Positions 51,103-59,882 of a stretch of 62,293 nucleotides of DNA are shown here, piece by piece; position 1 is the stretch's first letter, and the number at the start of each line of letters is the position of its first letter. Position numbers and translations under genes: made by a program. The notes beneath the pieces are model-generated. The model searched no databases and had not been told where the DNA came from. It saw nothing but the letters and a program-made list of their open reading frames with translations. Where the stretch lies: the NCBI GenBank assembly GCA_016463765.1, contig JAEMQS010000021.1, positions 1 through 62,293 of the forward strand, in the 5' to 3' direction. Source of the DNA: Solirubrobacteraceae bacterium. GTDB taxonomy: Bacteria; Actinomycetota; Thermoleophilia; Solirubrobacterales; Solirubrobacteraceae.

Positions 51103-51953
51103 CCGGCCCGCTCCTCTCGGCGCGCCGCGCGCCCGCCGATGAGGCGCAGCACGAGCAGGACGACGAAGGCGATCAGCAGCAGCGTGACCGACACCGCCGC
51201 GGCGTTGACGAACCGGTCGATCTCGATCTGCTTCTGGATGTACTGCGAGGCCACCTCGGTCTCGCGCGGGATGCCGCCGCCGATGAGGACGACCGATCCG
51301 TACTCGCCGATGGCGCGCGTGAACGCCAGGCCCGCGCCGCTCAGGATCGCGGGCGCCAGGGTCGGCAGGATGATCCGCCGGAACGTCGTCAGGTTGCTCG
51401 CGCCGAGGGACGCCGCCGCCTCCTCGACCTCCTTGTCGAGTTCGATGAGCACCGGCTGCACGGCGCGGACGACGAACGGCAGCGTGACGAACAGCAGCGC
51501 GATCACGAGCGCCGGCCGGGTGGCGTTGAGCTCGATGTTGAACGGGCTCTGCGGCCCGTAGAGCGACAGCAGGACGATGCTGGCGACGATCGTCGGCAGG
51601 GCGAACGGCAGGTCGATCAGCGCGTTGACGAAGCCCTTGCCGCGGAAGTCGTCACGGACCAGGACCCAGGCGATGAGCGTGCCCATCACCACGTTGATGA
51701 GCGTGACGATGAGCGACACGCCGACGGTGACCGTCAGCGCCGCCCGGGCGGCGGGTGCATCGATCGCGTCGATGAACCCGCCCAGCCCGTCGTCGAACGA
51801 CCGGACCGTGATCGCCGCCAGCGGCAGCAGCACGATCACGCTGAGCCACAGCACGGCGACACCGAGCCCGATGGGCCCGATGCCGCCGGCAGCGGTGCGC
51901 CCCATGCGTCGCCTGGACGCCGAGGCGGGGTGAGTGACGGTGCTCGCGGCCAT
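51099..51953 (-). CDS. cysT: Sulfate ABC transporter permease CysT (CysU)
   Basis: The 284-aa permease has six helices, the EAA loop VEEAAASLGASNLTTFRRII and the family-specific TRAIGEYGSVVLIGGGIPRE. It follows the binding-protein gene by 8 bp and is coupled to cysW by ATGA. With CysW it forms the membrane channel of the sulfate importer. Confidence 0.93.
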   Translation of the reverse strand: MAASTVTHPASASRRRMGRTAAGGIGPIGLGVAVLWLSVIVLLPLAAITVRSFDDGLGGFIDAIDAPAARAALTVTVGVSLIVTLINVVMGTLIAWVLVRDDFRGKGFVNALIDLPFALPTIVASIVLLSLYGPQSPFNIELNATRPALVIALLFVTLPFVVRAVQPVLIELDKEVEEAAASLGASNLTTFRRIILPTLAPAILSGAGLAFTRAIGEYGSVVLIGGGIPRETEVASQYIQKQIEIDRFVNAAAVSVTLLLIAFVVLLVLRLIGGRAARREERAG

Positions 51954-51961
51954 GGCCGGTA

Positions 51962-52993
51962 TCAGCCAGTGGCCTCGTCGTAGATCTTCGCGATCGAGCC
52001 GTTGTCCGGGTCGAAGAACTCCGCGTCGACGTCCGGCCAGCCGCCGAGGTCACCGATCGTCCAGAGCTTCTCCGGCGTCGGGAACTTCTCGGCGTACTCG
52101 GCGAGGATCTCCTCGTTGACCGGCCGGAAGCCCGCCTCGGCCCACAGCTTCTGACCCTCGTCGCTGTAGAGGAACTCCTTGAAGGCCCCTGCCTGCTCGG
52201 GGTGCTTGCTGGTGTTCAGCACGGCGACCGGGTTCTCGATCTTGAACGTGCCGGGAGGCGTGACGAAGTCGACCTTCTCGCCCTCTTCCTTGATGAAGAG
52301 CGCCTCGTTCTCGTAGGTGAGCAGCACGTCGCCCGTGCCCTGCAGGAACGTCTCCGTGGCCTCGCGGCCGGACTTCGGCTGGACCTTGACGTGCTCGGAC
52401 ACGAGCGTGTCGATGTACGCCAGACCGGCCTCCTTGTTCTTCCCGCCGTCGCTCTTGACGGCATACGGGGCGAGGAGGTTCCACTTCGCCGACCCGGAGC
52501 TGAACGGGTTCGGCGTGACGACCTCGAGGCCGTCCTGGAGCAGGTCGTCCCAGTCCTGGATGTTCTTCGGGTTGCCCTCGCGGGTCACGATCGTGACGAC
52601 CGAGCCGAACGCGAGTCCCTTGTTCTCGTCCTGGTTCCAGTCCTCATCGACGATCCCGGCCTTGACCAGGCGCGTGACGTCGGGCTCGACGGAGAAGTTG
52701 ACGAGGTCGGTGGCCAGGCCCGCCTCGACCTTGCGCGACTGGTCGCCCGACGCGCCGTAGGACTGCGCGAACGTCACGCCTTCACCCGCGTCGGTCTTCT
52801 GGAAGGCGGGGATGAGCTGGTCGAAGCCGACCTTCGGGACCGCGTACGCGACGAGGGAGAGTTCGACACCGCTGCCCGAGGCGGACGCTTCGCCGTCGCC
52901 CCCGTCGGTGCTGTCGCTCGAGCCGCCGCAGGCGGCCAGCGCGAGGGTTGTGAGAACCACCCCGAAGGTGGCGGAAACGGCTCGTGTACGCAT
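51962..52993 (-). CDS. Sulfate-binding lipoprotein (Sbp/CysP)
   Basis: The 343-aa protein has a signal peptide and lipobox LAAC at about residue 21 (VVLTTLALAACGGSS). Typical Sbp motifs follow: FAQSYGASGDQSRKVEAGLA, TDLVNFSVEPDVTRLVKAG, NPKNIQDWDDLLQDG and VVTPNPFSSGSAKWNLLAPY. It binds sulfate (or thiosulfate) outside the cell and delivers it to CysTW. First gene of the operon; GAGG lies about 4 bases before ATG 52993, and the region upstream holds the putative Rrf2 site. Confidence 0.93.
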   Translation of the reverse strand: MRTRAVSATFGVVLTTLALAACGGSSDSTDGGDGEASASGSGVELSLVAYAVPKVGFDQLIPAFQKTDAGEGVTFAQSYGASGDQSRKVEAGLATDLVNFSVEPDVTRLVKAGIVDEDWNQDENKGLAFGSVVTIVTREGNPKNIQDWDDLLQDGLEVVTPNPFSSGSAKWNLLAPYAVKSDGGKNKEAGLAYIDTLVSEHVKVQPKSGREATETFLQGTGDVLLTYENEALFIKEEGEKVDFVTPPGTFKIENPVAVLNTSKHPEQAGAFKEFLYSDEGQKLWAEAGFRPVNEEILAEYAEKFPTPEKLWTIGDLGGWPDVDAEFFDPDNGSIAKIYDEATG

Positions 52994-53034
52994 GCAACCT
53001 CAGTTTCGGAATCGGTTGGGGACAATCCCCATCT

Positions 53035-53067
53035 AGTAAAACCCTATCGGATTACACCAGAATAGGA
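53035..53067 (-). promoter_or_regulatory. Putative Rrf2-type operator upstream of the sulfate operon
   Basis: An AT-rich island in very GC-rich DNA: TAGTAAAACCCTATCGGATT then ACACCAGAATAGG, with arms CCTAT (53043-53047) and ATAGG (53062-53066). A shared ACC(C)TA core with the site at 53631 suggests control by the Rrf2 regulator encoded at 54449. A small GGGG-ACAAT-CCCC hairpin (53018-53030) lies in the 5' UTR. Confidence 0.45.
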
Positions 53068-53118
53068 CCGACGGATGCTGCCCGCCCCGATTCGTGAGGC
53101 TGTGTCGCGGGTGTCAGC

Positions 53119-53601
53119 TCACACGTCGACCTCGACCAGGCGCCCGTCCTCGACGTGGAAGACGAACCCCCGGACGCCGTCGCGGTAGGGGAGCGCCTCA
53201 CACGCGCGCACCCGCTGCACCGACTCAGCGACCTCCTGGTAGGGCATGGAGGGCCAGGCCGGTGCGGTGCCGATCTCCGCCTCGATCTCCGCGGTGAGTG
53301 CCGGCTCGTCGAGGCCCGCGGCGCCACAGTCGGTGTGGTGGATGACCATCACCTCGCGCGTGCCCATGCGGCGCTGGCTGATGGCGAGCGCGCGCAGTTC
53401 GTACGGGCCGATCAGTGCGCCGGGGTTGCGAAGGATGTGCGCGTCGCCCGGGCGCAGTCCGAGGATGCGGATCGGGTCGATGCGCGCGTCCATGCACATC
53501 ACGGCCGCGAGGCCGCGGCGCGGAGGCGCACCCAGGGTGGGTGTGGCCACGTTCTCAGCCGCCTGTTCGGCAGCCTGGACGCAGTCGTCGATGGCGCTCA
53601 T
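53119..53601 (-). CDS. Beta-class carbonic anhydrase
   Basis: The 160-aa zinc enzyme catalyses CO2 hydration. The zinc ligands are C36 and the Asp-Arg dyad in CMDARID (D38, R40), and H89 with C92 in HHTDCG. The hydrophobic ILRNPGALIG and WPSMPYQEVAESVQRVRACE fit the short actinobacterial beta-CA group. It lies between the sulfate operon (same strand, after a 125-bp gap) and the degenerate CysA-like gene, perhaps under the same regulator. Confidence 0.92.
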   Translation of the reverse strand: MSAIDDCVQAAEQAAENVATPTLGAPPRRGLAAVMCMDARIDPIRILGLRPGDAHILRNPGALIGPYELRALAISQRRMGTREVMVIHHTDCGAAGLDEPALTAEIEAEIGTAPAWPSMPYQEVAESVQRVRACEALPYRDGVRGFVFHVEDGRLVEVDV

Positions 53602-53630
53602 GTGAGAGAAAGACCTACTTCCCGGTCGAC

Positions 53631-53643
53631 ATTAGGTATAAAT
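53631..53643. promoter_or_regulatory. AT-rich motif between carbonic anhydrase and CysA-like genes
   Basis: ATTAGGTATAAAT stands out in GC-rich sequence; TATAAA could be a -10 toward the CysA-like gene, and the minus-strand TTATACCTAA resembles part of the site at 53035. The 53644-53762 stretch has no other signal. Confidence 0.4.
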
Positions 53644-53762
53644 GGTGGGGCGAGGCTGGCAGGCGCGTCGGCGCCTCCCGCGTTGCCCTTCATGATGACC
53701 AGATATCCATTTCGCGTTTGTTTCGTCGCCTCTTCGGCTCCCCGCGCGCCGGGAGCGAGGTC

Positions 53763-54413
53763 ATGACGAGCCTTGAGGGGCTTCGCTTGGACCTGCCGCG
53801 CGGAGCGATCACGGCCGTCCTCGGCGCATCCGGTGAGGGCACGCTGACGTTACTGCGCCTCGTCGCCGGTCTGGACGCCGTCCCACCGGACGCGCTCGTG
53901 ATCGACGAGCCGTTCGCCGGTGCCGACGCGCGCTCGCGGATCGAGATCGCCGCAGCGCTCCGGGACCTCGCCGACCGAGGCGCCACCGTGGTGCTCGCGA
54001 CGAGCGACGAGGCCCGCGCCCTCGAGGTCGCCGACCACGTCGTGGTGCTCGACGAGGGCCGACTCGTCCAGGCCGGTACCGCGGCGGAGGTCTATGACGC
54101 GCCGGCCAGTCTCGCCGCCATGCGCGCCTCGGGTGTCGTGACCCACATCGGCGACCGGTTCGTGCGGCCGAACGACATCGACGTCCATGTGGAGCCCGTG
54201 GAGTCGGGCTTCGAGGCCCAGCTCGCCTGGGTCTCTCGCGCGGGCTCCGAGGTGCGCGTCGAGGCCGACCTCGCGGACGGACGGCGCGTGTCGGTCACGG
54301 TCTCCCGGCAGGAGGCGCTGGAACTGGAACTCGAACCCGACCAGATCGTGTGGCTGCGACCCCACGGCGGCCACCGGTTCGACCCGCCGGAGGCCGAGCG
54401 CATCTCGGCCTGA
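53763..54413 (+). CDS. Degenerate CysA-like ABC ATPase lacking catalytic core (pseudo-ATPase)
   Basis: The 216-aa protein looks like CysA with its middle removed. It keeps a Walker A-like loop GASGEGTLT (21-29) in which the Lys and Ser of GxGKST are replaced by Thr and Leu, and a Walker B LVIDEPFAGADA. The H-loop reads LATSDEARAL (Ser for His). Only about 20 residues separate Walker A and B, so the Q-loop and LSGGQ signature are absent. The C-terminal domain (RFVRPNDIDVHVEP, IVWLRPHGGH) is complete and CysA-like. It can hardly hydrolyse ATP; a regulatory or sulfate-sensing role is inference. ATG 53763 is used, though coding could begin a little earlier with a TTG. Rrf2 follows 35 bp downstream. 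Confidence 0.75.
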   Translation: MTSLEGLRLDLPRGAITAVLGASGEGTLTLLRLVAGLDAVPPDALVIDEPFAGADARSRIEIAAALRDLADRGATVVLATSDEARALEVADHVVVLDEGRLVQAGTAAEVYDAPASLAAMRASGVVTHIGDRFVRPNDIDVHVEPVESGFEAQLAWVSRAGSEVRVEADLADGRRVSVTVSRQEALELELEPDQIVWLRPHGGHRFDPPEAERISA

Positions 54414-54448
54414 CGTCCTGCCGCCTGCGGGTTCGCCATGATGCGCGG

Positions 54449-54910
54449 GTGCGCGTCTCCGCCAAGGTTGACTATGCCCTGCGCGCCGCGACCGAGCTGG
54501 CCGCGGTCGATGATCCGCATGTGCCGATGAAGGCCGAGGCCATCGCCCGGGCGCAGGACATTCCCGTGAAGTTCCTCGAGAACATCCTCCAGTCGCTGCG
54601 CCATGCCGGCATCGTGCAGAGCAAGCGCGGACCGGACGGCGGCCATCTGCTCGCGCGCCCGGCGAAGGACATCGCGCTCGCGGATGTCATTCGCGCCATC
54701 GACGGGCCATTGGCCGGCGTGTCCGGGCAGTCCCCGGACCAGCTGGAGTTCACCGGGGCGGCGGAGCCGCTGCGCGATGTCTGGATCGCGGTCCGGGCGA
54801 ACCTGCGCGCGGTGCTGGAACGGACCACCCTGGCCGACGTGGCAGCGGGCAAACTCCCCAAGCCGGTCATGAAGCTCACGGCCGATCCGGACGCCTGGGA
54901 ACGCCGCTGA
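54449..54910 (+). CDS. Rrf2-family transcriptional regulator
   Basis: The 153-aa protein begins VRVSAKVDYALRAATELAAV, the usual Rrf2 start. It has winged helix EAIARAQDIPVKFLENILQS and the wing IVQSKRGPDGGHLLARPAKD, with ALADVIRAIDGPL. None of the three Cys of IscR/NsrR are present, so it is of the CymR type, which senses sulfur status through a partner protein. It probably controls the adjacent sulfate operon. GTG 54449 was chosen from the family start. Confidence 0.88.
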   Translation: MRVSAKVDYALRAATELAAVDDPHVPMKAEAIARAQDIPVKFLENILQSLRHAGIVQSKRGPDGGHLLARPAKDIALADVIRAIDGPLAGVSGQSPDQLEFTGAAEPLRDVWIAVRANLRAVLERTTLADVAAGKLPKPVMKLTADPDAWERR

Positions 54911-54971
54911 CGCGCCAGCCGGTTGTCCATCCTGGCCAGTTCGTCGGGGTGAGTTTCGACACCGGGCCAAG

Positions 54972-56747
54972 GTGAAGACCGTCGTCGCCGGGCACCGTGC
55001 AGGTGTGGCGTCGAACGACAGGATGTCTCCCGTGCGCGAACGCACGCTCGCCGCGGTGCCGTCGGGCCTGCGCCGCGAGCGTCCCGGGCGCCGGGCCAAC
55101 GATGCGCTCACCGCGCTGGTCTTCTCCGGATCGGGTGGTCGCACCGCAGGGCCGGAGCCCGCGCGCGACGCCGGCCGGCTGAGCCCGCGGCTGCGCGGTG
55201 CCCTGCGCGAACGCGCGGCGCGTGCTCGTCGCGCCGCCGGAGATCCGGCGCTGCTCGATGCCCTCTCGCTCGTGGCGCTGCTGCGGGGTCGCTGGATCTC
55301 GAGCGTGGAGCTCACCGAGGCCTACCTCGCGCGGATCGGCCGCCTCAACGGCGACGGCGGCGCCATCGCCGCGGGCTGTGGGCCCGACGGACCGGACCGC
55401 CGGCACGCCGTCTACGCCGACAACGGTGGTCTGAACGCGTTCGTCAGCGTGTACGCCCACCGCGCGAGGGACGCCGCGCGCGCCGCCGACGCACGTCTGG
55501 ACGCCGCCGCCCGGGGCGGTCCGGCCGCGCCGCTGCTGTGTGGCGTGCCGATCGCGCTGAAGGACGTCATCGCCGTCGATGGCCTGCCGCTGTCTCTGGG
55601 CTGCCCGTCGCTGCGGGGCCAGCGGGTGACGGGCGACTCGGTCATCTCCGCACGCCTGAAGGCCGAGGGCGCAGTGCTCCTGGGCCACACCCACACGGGC
55701 CCGTGGACGGCGGACGACCTGTGTGCGCAGACGGCGAATCCGTGGCGCCGCGAGCTGGCCGTCGGCGGGTCCAGCGGTGGGTCGGCGGTGGCCGCCGCCG
55801 CTCGGCTGGCCGCGCTGACCGTCGGCACCGACACGGGCAACTCCGTCCGCAACCCCGCCCAGCAGGCGGGCATCTCGGCGCTGAAGCCGAGCCACGGCCT
55901 CATCCCGCTCACGGGCGTCGCGCCGCTCATCCCCGGCCTCGACCACGCGGGGCCGATGGCGCCTGCGTTCGAGGACCTCAGCCTGCTGCTGGCCGCGCTT
56001 GCCGGCGCGGATCCGAGCGACCCGCACGCGCAGTGGGCGCCGGTGTCACCCGCGTTCCCGCTGCTCGCTCGTGGTGGCGACCGCCCCCTGGCCGGGATGC
56101 GGATCGGGTCGACGATCGAGACCGAGCCGGAGCCCGCACGCGACACCTGGGACCCCGACGTCGTGGACGCCCTGCGCCGCGCCGAACATGAGCTGCGCGA
56201 GCTCGGCGCCGAGATCGTCCCCGTGACCCCGCCCGCCCGCGTGCACGCCGATACCCACGAGCTGCTCGTCGCGCATGACCGGCGCCGCCTGCTCGCCGAC
56301 ACCTACACACGCGAGGACGATGCCGCCATGGCCGCGGCCGTCCGCCTGCGCCACCGGCGCGCCCCGGAGGAGCGCGACGCGCTGCTCGGCCACGCCCCGA
56401 GCGACGCGGAACTCGACGCCGCGCGCCGCGCCCGTCGCACCTACCGCGAGACGTGGACCCAGCTGCTGGCCGAGCGCGAACTCGACGCGGTGCTGTGGCC
56501 TCAGAAGGTCCAGCTGCCCCCGCGTCGCGTCGACGACCTCACGCCCCCATTCGCCGGCGTCGACCAGGCCCGCGCGAACACGCTCGGGTGGCCGTGCGCG
56601 CAGCTGCCGCTCGGACCGGGCGCTCGCAGCGGGCTGCCGGTCGGCGTGGACATCGCGGCGCCGTGGGGGCAGGACGCGACCGTGCTGCGGATCGGCCTGG
56701 AGTACCAGGCGCGCCACCCGCACCACCTGGCGATCCCTACGCCGTGA
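54972..56747 (+). CDS. Amidase-signature hydrolase
   Basis: The 591-aa protein has a Ser-Ser-Lys triad in the amidase-signature core: Lys in GVPIALKDVIAVDGLPLSLG, cis-Ser in GGSSGGSAVAAAARLA and nucleophile Ser in GTDTGNSVRNPA. It hydrolyses an amide or ester; the substrate is unknown. Residues 1-100 are an unusual Arg/Ala-rich extension (ERPGRRANDALT, RERAARARRAAGD) before the usual DALSLVALLRGRWISSVELT start. ATG 55023 would give 574 aa and is an alternative to GTG 54972. Its end overlaps the convergent aminotransferase gene by 11 bp. Confidence 0.88.
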   Translation: MKTVVAGHRAGVASNDRMSPVRERTLAAVPSGLRRERPGRRANDALTALVFSGSGGRTAGPEPARDAGRLSPRLRGALRERAARARRAAGDPALLDALSLVALLRGRWISSVELTEAYLARIGRLNGDGGAIAAGCGPDGPDRRHAVYADNGGLNAFVSVYAHRARDAARAADARLDAAARGGPAAPLLCGVPIALKDVIAVDGLPLSLGCPSLRGQRVTGDSVISARLKAEGAVLLGHTHTGPWTADDLCAQTANPWRRELAVGGSSGGSAVAAAARLAALTVGTDTGNSVRNPAQQAGISALKPSHGLIPLTGVAPLIPGLDHAGPMAPAFEDLSLLLAALAGADPSDPHAQWAPVSPAFPLLARGGDRPLAGMRIGSTIETEPEPARDTWDPDVVDALRRAEHELRELGAEIVPVTPPARVHADTHELLVAHDRRRLLADTYTREDDAAMAAAVRLRHRRAPEERDALLGHAPSDAELDAARRARRTYRETWTQLLAERELDAVLWPQKVQLPPRRVDDLTPPFAGVDQARANTLGWPCAQLPLGPGARSGLPVGVDIAAPWGQDATVLRIGLEYQARHPHHLAIPTP

Positions 56748-57834
56748 GCACGTCGAGCAGGCGCTGGAGGTCCTGCTCGGAGTTCCACACGCCGGTCGAG
56801 ACCCGGATGTAGGGTCGGCCGGGGAGGTCGCGCACGACGACGCCGGCGTCGGCGAGCCGCGCGCGCATCGCCGGCGGATCCGGGGTGACGACGCTCAGCA
56901 GCGGGGTGCGGTCGCGCGGCGCGACCTCGTAGCCGCCCTCGCGCAACGTCTGCTCGAGCAGATCCGCGAGGCCGGCCGAGCGGGCGAAGACCTGCTCCCA
57001 GCCGATGTCGGCGAGCAGTTCCGTGGCGGTCGCGCCCGCGCTCGCCATCTCGGCGGAGATCGCCGACGCGTCGAACCGGCGGGCGTCCGGCCACGGCTCG
57101 GCGTCGAGGCCGCGCGCCGGCTCGGCGAGGTTGCCGTAGCTCAGCGCGAACGGACGGAGGGTGTCGGCCCAGGCGGGGGAGACCCACAGCATCCCGAGGC
57201 CGACCGGGCCGCACAGCCACTTCTGGCCCGCCCCGGTGTAGGCGGCGCAGCCGAGCGACGCGGGGTCGACGGCGATGGCCCCGGCACCCTGCGCGCCGTC
57301 GTAGATCACGGGGATGTCGCGACCGACCTCGCGCAGCGCGTCCTCGGGCGCACGTTCGCCGTTGACCCAGGAGACGTGCGAGCAGGCGACCGCGCGGGTG
57401 GCCGGGCCGACGGCGTCGGCGATGTCCGCAAGGGCGACGGCGCGGACCGTGACACCGCTGAGGTTGCGCAGCGCGGCGAGCGGGCCGAGGAGGCCCGGGT
57501 GCTCGTCGGTCGACGTGACGACCTCGTCGCCGGGCTGCAGGCGCAGCGCCGCGAGGACCCGCCCCAGGCCGTCGGTCGTCGAGGTGGTCAGCGCGACGTC
57601 TGCGGGTTCGGCGCCGAGCGCCTCGGCGTACGCCGCGCGCAGGCGCGCGTGCGCGCTGACCAGCACCTCGAAGTACGCGGGGCCGCGCCCGACGACGGCC
57701 GCGCGCGAGGTGCCGTCAGCGAGGGCGTCGGCGGTGGCCCAGGCCAGGGGACCGCACGTGCCGGCGTTCAGGTACGCGGTCTGGGCGAGCACCGGGAGGC
57801 GGTTGCGCAGGTCTTGCAGCGGCTCGGAGCTCAC
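56737..57834 (-). CDS. Class-V aminotransferase / cysteine-desulfurase-like PLP enzyme
   Basis: The 365-aa protein starts with LPVLAQTAYLNAGTCGPLAW. It has PLP Asp-Gln in VIYDGAQGAGAIAVD, Lys in AAYTGAGQKWLCGPVGLGML, and a C-terminal PYIRVSTGVWNSEQDL. This is the group that includes isopenicillin-N epimerase-like and EgtE-like enzymes. No SufS-type active-site cysteine region is apparent, so sulfur transfer is not implied. GTG or ATG at 57834 begins MSSEPLQDLRNR. Confidence 0.87.
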   Translation of the reverse strand: MSSEPLQDLRNRLPVLAQTAYLNAGTCGPLAWATADALADGTSRAAVVGRGPAYFEVLVSAHARLRAAYAEALGAEPADVALTTSTTDGLGRVLAALRLQPGDEVVTSTDEHPGLLGPLAALRNLSGVTVRAVALADIADAVGPATRAVACSHVSWVNGERAPEDALREVGRDIPVIYDGAQGAGAIAVDPASLGCAAYTGAGQKWLCGPVGLGMLWVSPAWADTLRPFALSYGNLAEPARGLDAEPWPDARRFDASAISAEMASAGATATELLADIGWEQVFARSAGLADLLEQTLREGGYEVAPRDRTPLLSVVTPDPPAMRARLADAGVVVRDLPGRPYIRVSTGVWNSEQDLQRLLDVLTA

Positions 57835-57878
57835 CGGCCGGACGCTAGCGCGCCCGGCCCCACGATCGTCACCAGACC

Positions 57879-57894
57879 GTTACGTCGGAGTAAC
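57879..57894. promoter_or_regulatory. Inverted repeat upstream of the 5'-nucleotidase gene
   Basis: GTTAC-GTCGGA-GTAAC is a perfect 5-bp inverted repeat with a 6-bp spacer, 75 bp before the start. TACGTT at 57914 could be a -10. It could be a regulator site (phosphate control is plausible for this gene type), but no consensus match is claimed. Confidence 0.4.
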
Positions 57895-57969
57895 ACCAGC
57901 GCGCGATCGGCTGCCTACGTTCGCCGCACCCGTTTCCGGGGTTCTTCCCTCCGACTTGAGGAACGCATC

Positions 57970-59805
57970 ATGTCCCTGCTCTCTCGCCGCGGCCCGCTGG
58001 CCGTGGCAGGCGCGTCGCTGGTCGCTGCCGTGGCGCTCTCCGGCGCTCCGGCCGTCTCCGCGGCCACGCCGAACGCGTCGTTCCGCCTGACGCTGCTGCA
58101 CAACAACGACGCCGAGTCCAAGCTCGTGACGGGCAACTCACTCGCGAACTACGGCGGCGTCGCCCGCTTCAAGACGGTCGTCTCGCGGCTGCGCGCCGAG
58201 GCCGACGCGTACTCCGACAACCAGATTGCGAATGGCCTGAAGCGCAAGGGCACGATCCTCGTGTCCTCCGGCGACAACTTCCTGGCGGGCACCAACCTCG
58301 CGGCATCGTTCGCCAAGGGCGTCCCGTGGTACGACTCCCTCGCGTTCGACGCGCTGGACTACGACGCCGCGACGCTCGGCAACCACGAGTTCGACTTCGG
58401 CACGGCGCGCCTGGCCCAGTTCATCCAGGGCACGACCGACGTGCCGTTCCTGTCGGCGAACCTGCGGTTCAACCGTGACCCGAACCTGGCCCCGCTGGCG
58501 ACGGCCGGACGCATCAAGGCGTCCACCATCATCGAGGTCGGTGGCGACAGGGTCGGGGTCATCGGTCTGACGCCCCCGAACCTCAAGCAGATCGCCTCGC
58601 CCGGCCCTCGCATCACGATCCTGCAGAACGTCGCCGCGTTCGCCCAGCGCGAGGCCAATGCGCTGCGGGCCGCCGGGGTGAACAAGGTCATCCTCTCGAG
58701 CCACCTCCAGGGTCTGGTCAACGAGGAGGCCCTGATCCCGAAGCTCAGCAACATCGACGTGGTGATCGCGGGCGGCGGTGACGAGCTGCTCGCCAACCCG
58801 TCCGACACGCTGATCCCGGGCGCCGGGTCCCCTGTCGGGCCGTACCCCAAGCCGATCGCCGATCGCAACGGCCGCCAGGTTCCGGTCGTCACGACACAGG
58901 GCGAGCTGCGGTACGTCGGCCGTCTCACGATCGAGTTCACGCCGGGCGGCATCGTGCGGTCGATCGACGCCGACGACAGCGGTCCGGTCCGCGTGTCCGG
59001 CAACGTGGCCGACGCGGATGTCGCTGAGCGCGATCCGCAGCTCGCCGCGGACGTCGAGCAGCCGCTGATCGACTTCAGCGCGGCGATCAACAGCAACATC
59101 ATCGGGTCGAGCGAGGTCGCGCTCAACGGCGGCAACCCCGACCCGATCCGTCTGAAGGAGAGCAACCTCGGCAACCTCGTCGCCGACGGCTACCTGCACG
59201 CCGCCCGCCGCGCGGGCCGTCCCGCACAGGTCGCCCTCGGCAACGGCGGCGGGATCCGCTCGTCGATCGCGGCGGGCCCGCTGTCGCTGGGCAACACGTT
59301 CGCCGTGCTGCCGTTCTCGAACTTCGTCGCGCGCGTGGCTGACATGCCGCGGTCGCAGGTGAAGGAGCTGCTCGAGCACGGGTACGGGGCGCTGCCCAAC
59401 GCCAACGGCAAGTTCAGCCACATCGCGGGCATGTCGGTCGAGGTCAGCACCGCCTGCACCGCGCAGGTCACGAACACGAACGGGACCATCGCGACCGCGG
59501 GCTCGCGGGTGCGCGACGTCACGCTCGACAACGGCACGAAGATCGTCGACGACGGCGTGGTCGTCGCGGGCGACCCGATCGACGTCGCGACGCTCGACTT
59601 CCTCGCCAACGGCGGCGACGGCTACCCGTTCCGCGGGGCGGCGTACGAGGTGCTCGGGCGCACCTACCAGCAGTCCCTGGAGGACTACATCAAGGACGCG
59701 CCCGGCACTGGCGGGCTCGGCGCCACGGTCACGGCGGCCCAGTACCCGATCGGCGGTGAGGGCCGGATCACGATCTCGGCTGCCACGCCCGCCGCCGGCT
59801 GCTGA
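57970..59805 (+). CDS. Secreted 5'-nucleotidase / 2',3'-cyclic phosphodiesterase family
   Basis: The 611-aa protein has a signal peptide (MSLLSRRGPLAVAGASLVAA, then VALSGAPAVSA). The metallophosphatase domain shows LLHNNDAESKL (Glu where the usual NDxH has His), VSSGDNFLAG, TLGNHEFDFGTARL and LSSHLQG. The C-terminal substrate domain has ESNLGNLVADGYLHA, GNGGGIRSSIAAG and DFLANGGDGYPF. It releases phosphate from extracellular nucleotides. GAGGAA lies 7 bases before ATG 57970; the much longer open frame upstream covers other genes. Confidence 0.92.
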   Translation: MSLLSRRGPLAVAGASLVAAVALSGAPAVSAATPNASFRLTLLHNNDAESKLVTGNSLANYGGVARFKTVVSRLRAEADAYSDNQIANGLKRKGTILVSSGDNFLAGTNLAASFAKGVPWYDSLAFDALDYDAATLGNHEFDFGTARLAQFIQGTTDVPFLSANLRFNRDPNLAPLATAGRIKASTIIEVGGDRVGVIGLTPPNLKQIASPGPRITILQNVAAFAQREANALRAAGVNKVILSSHLQGLVNEEALIPKLSNIDVVIAGGGDELLANPSDTLIPGAGSPVGPYPKPIADRNGRQVPVVTTQGELRYVGRLTIEFTPGGIVRSIDADDSGPVRVSGNVADADVAERDPQLAADVEQPLIDFSAAINSNIIGSSEVALNGGNPDPIRLKESNLGNLVADGYLHAARRAGRPAQVALGNGGGIRSSIAAGPLSLGNTFAVLPFSNFVARVADMPRSQVKELLEHGYGALPNANGKFSHIAGMSVEVSTACTAQVTNTNGTIATAGSRVRDVTLDNGTKIVDDGVVVAGDPIDVATLDFLANGGDGYPFRGAAYEVLGRTYQQSLEDYIKDAPGTGGLGATVTAAQYPIGGEGRITISAATPAAGC

Positions 59806-59882
59806 TCGCACGATGCACTCCGGCAGGCCGCGCCCGCGATGCAGCGGGCGCGGCCACCGGTCCACGTCGTAACCTGCCCACC

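Noticed and set aside
53763..54413. Functional ABC transporter ATPase
   Set aside because: The Walker A lysine, Q-loop, signature motif and H-loop histidine are all missing.
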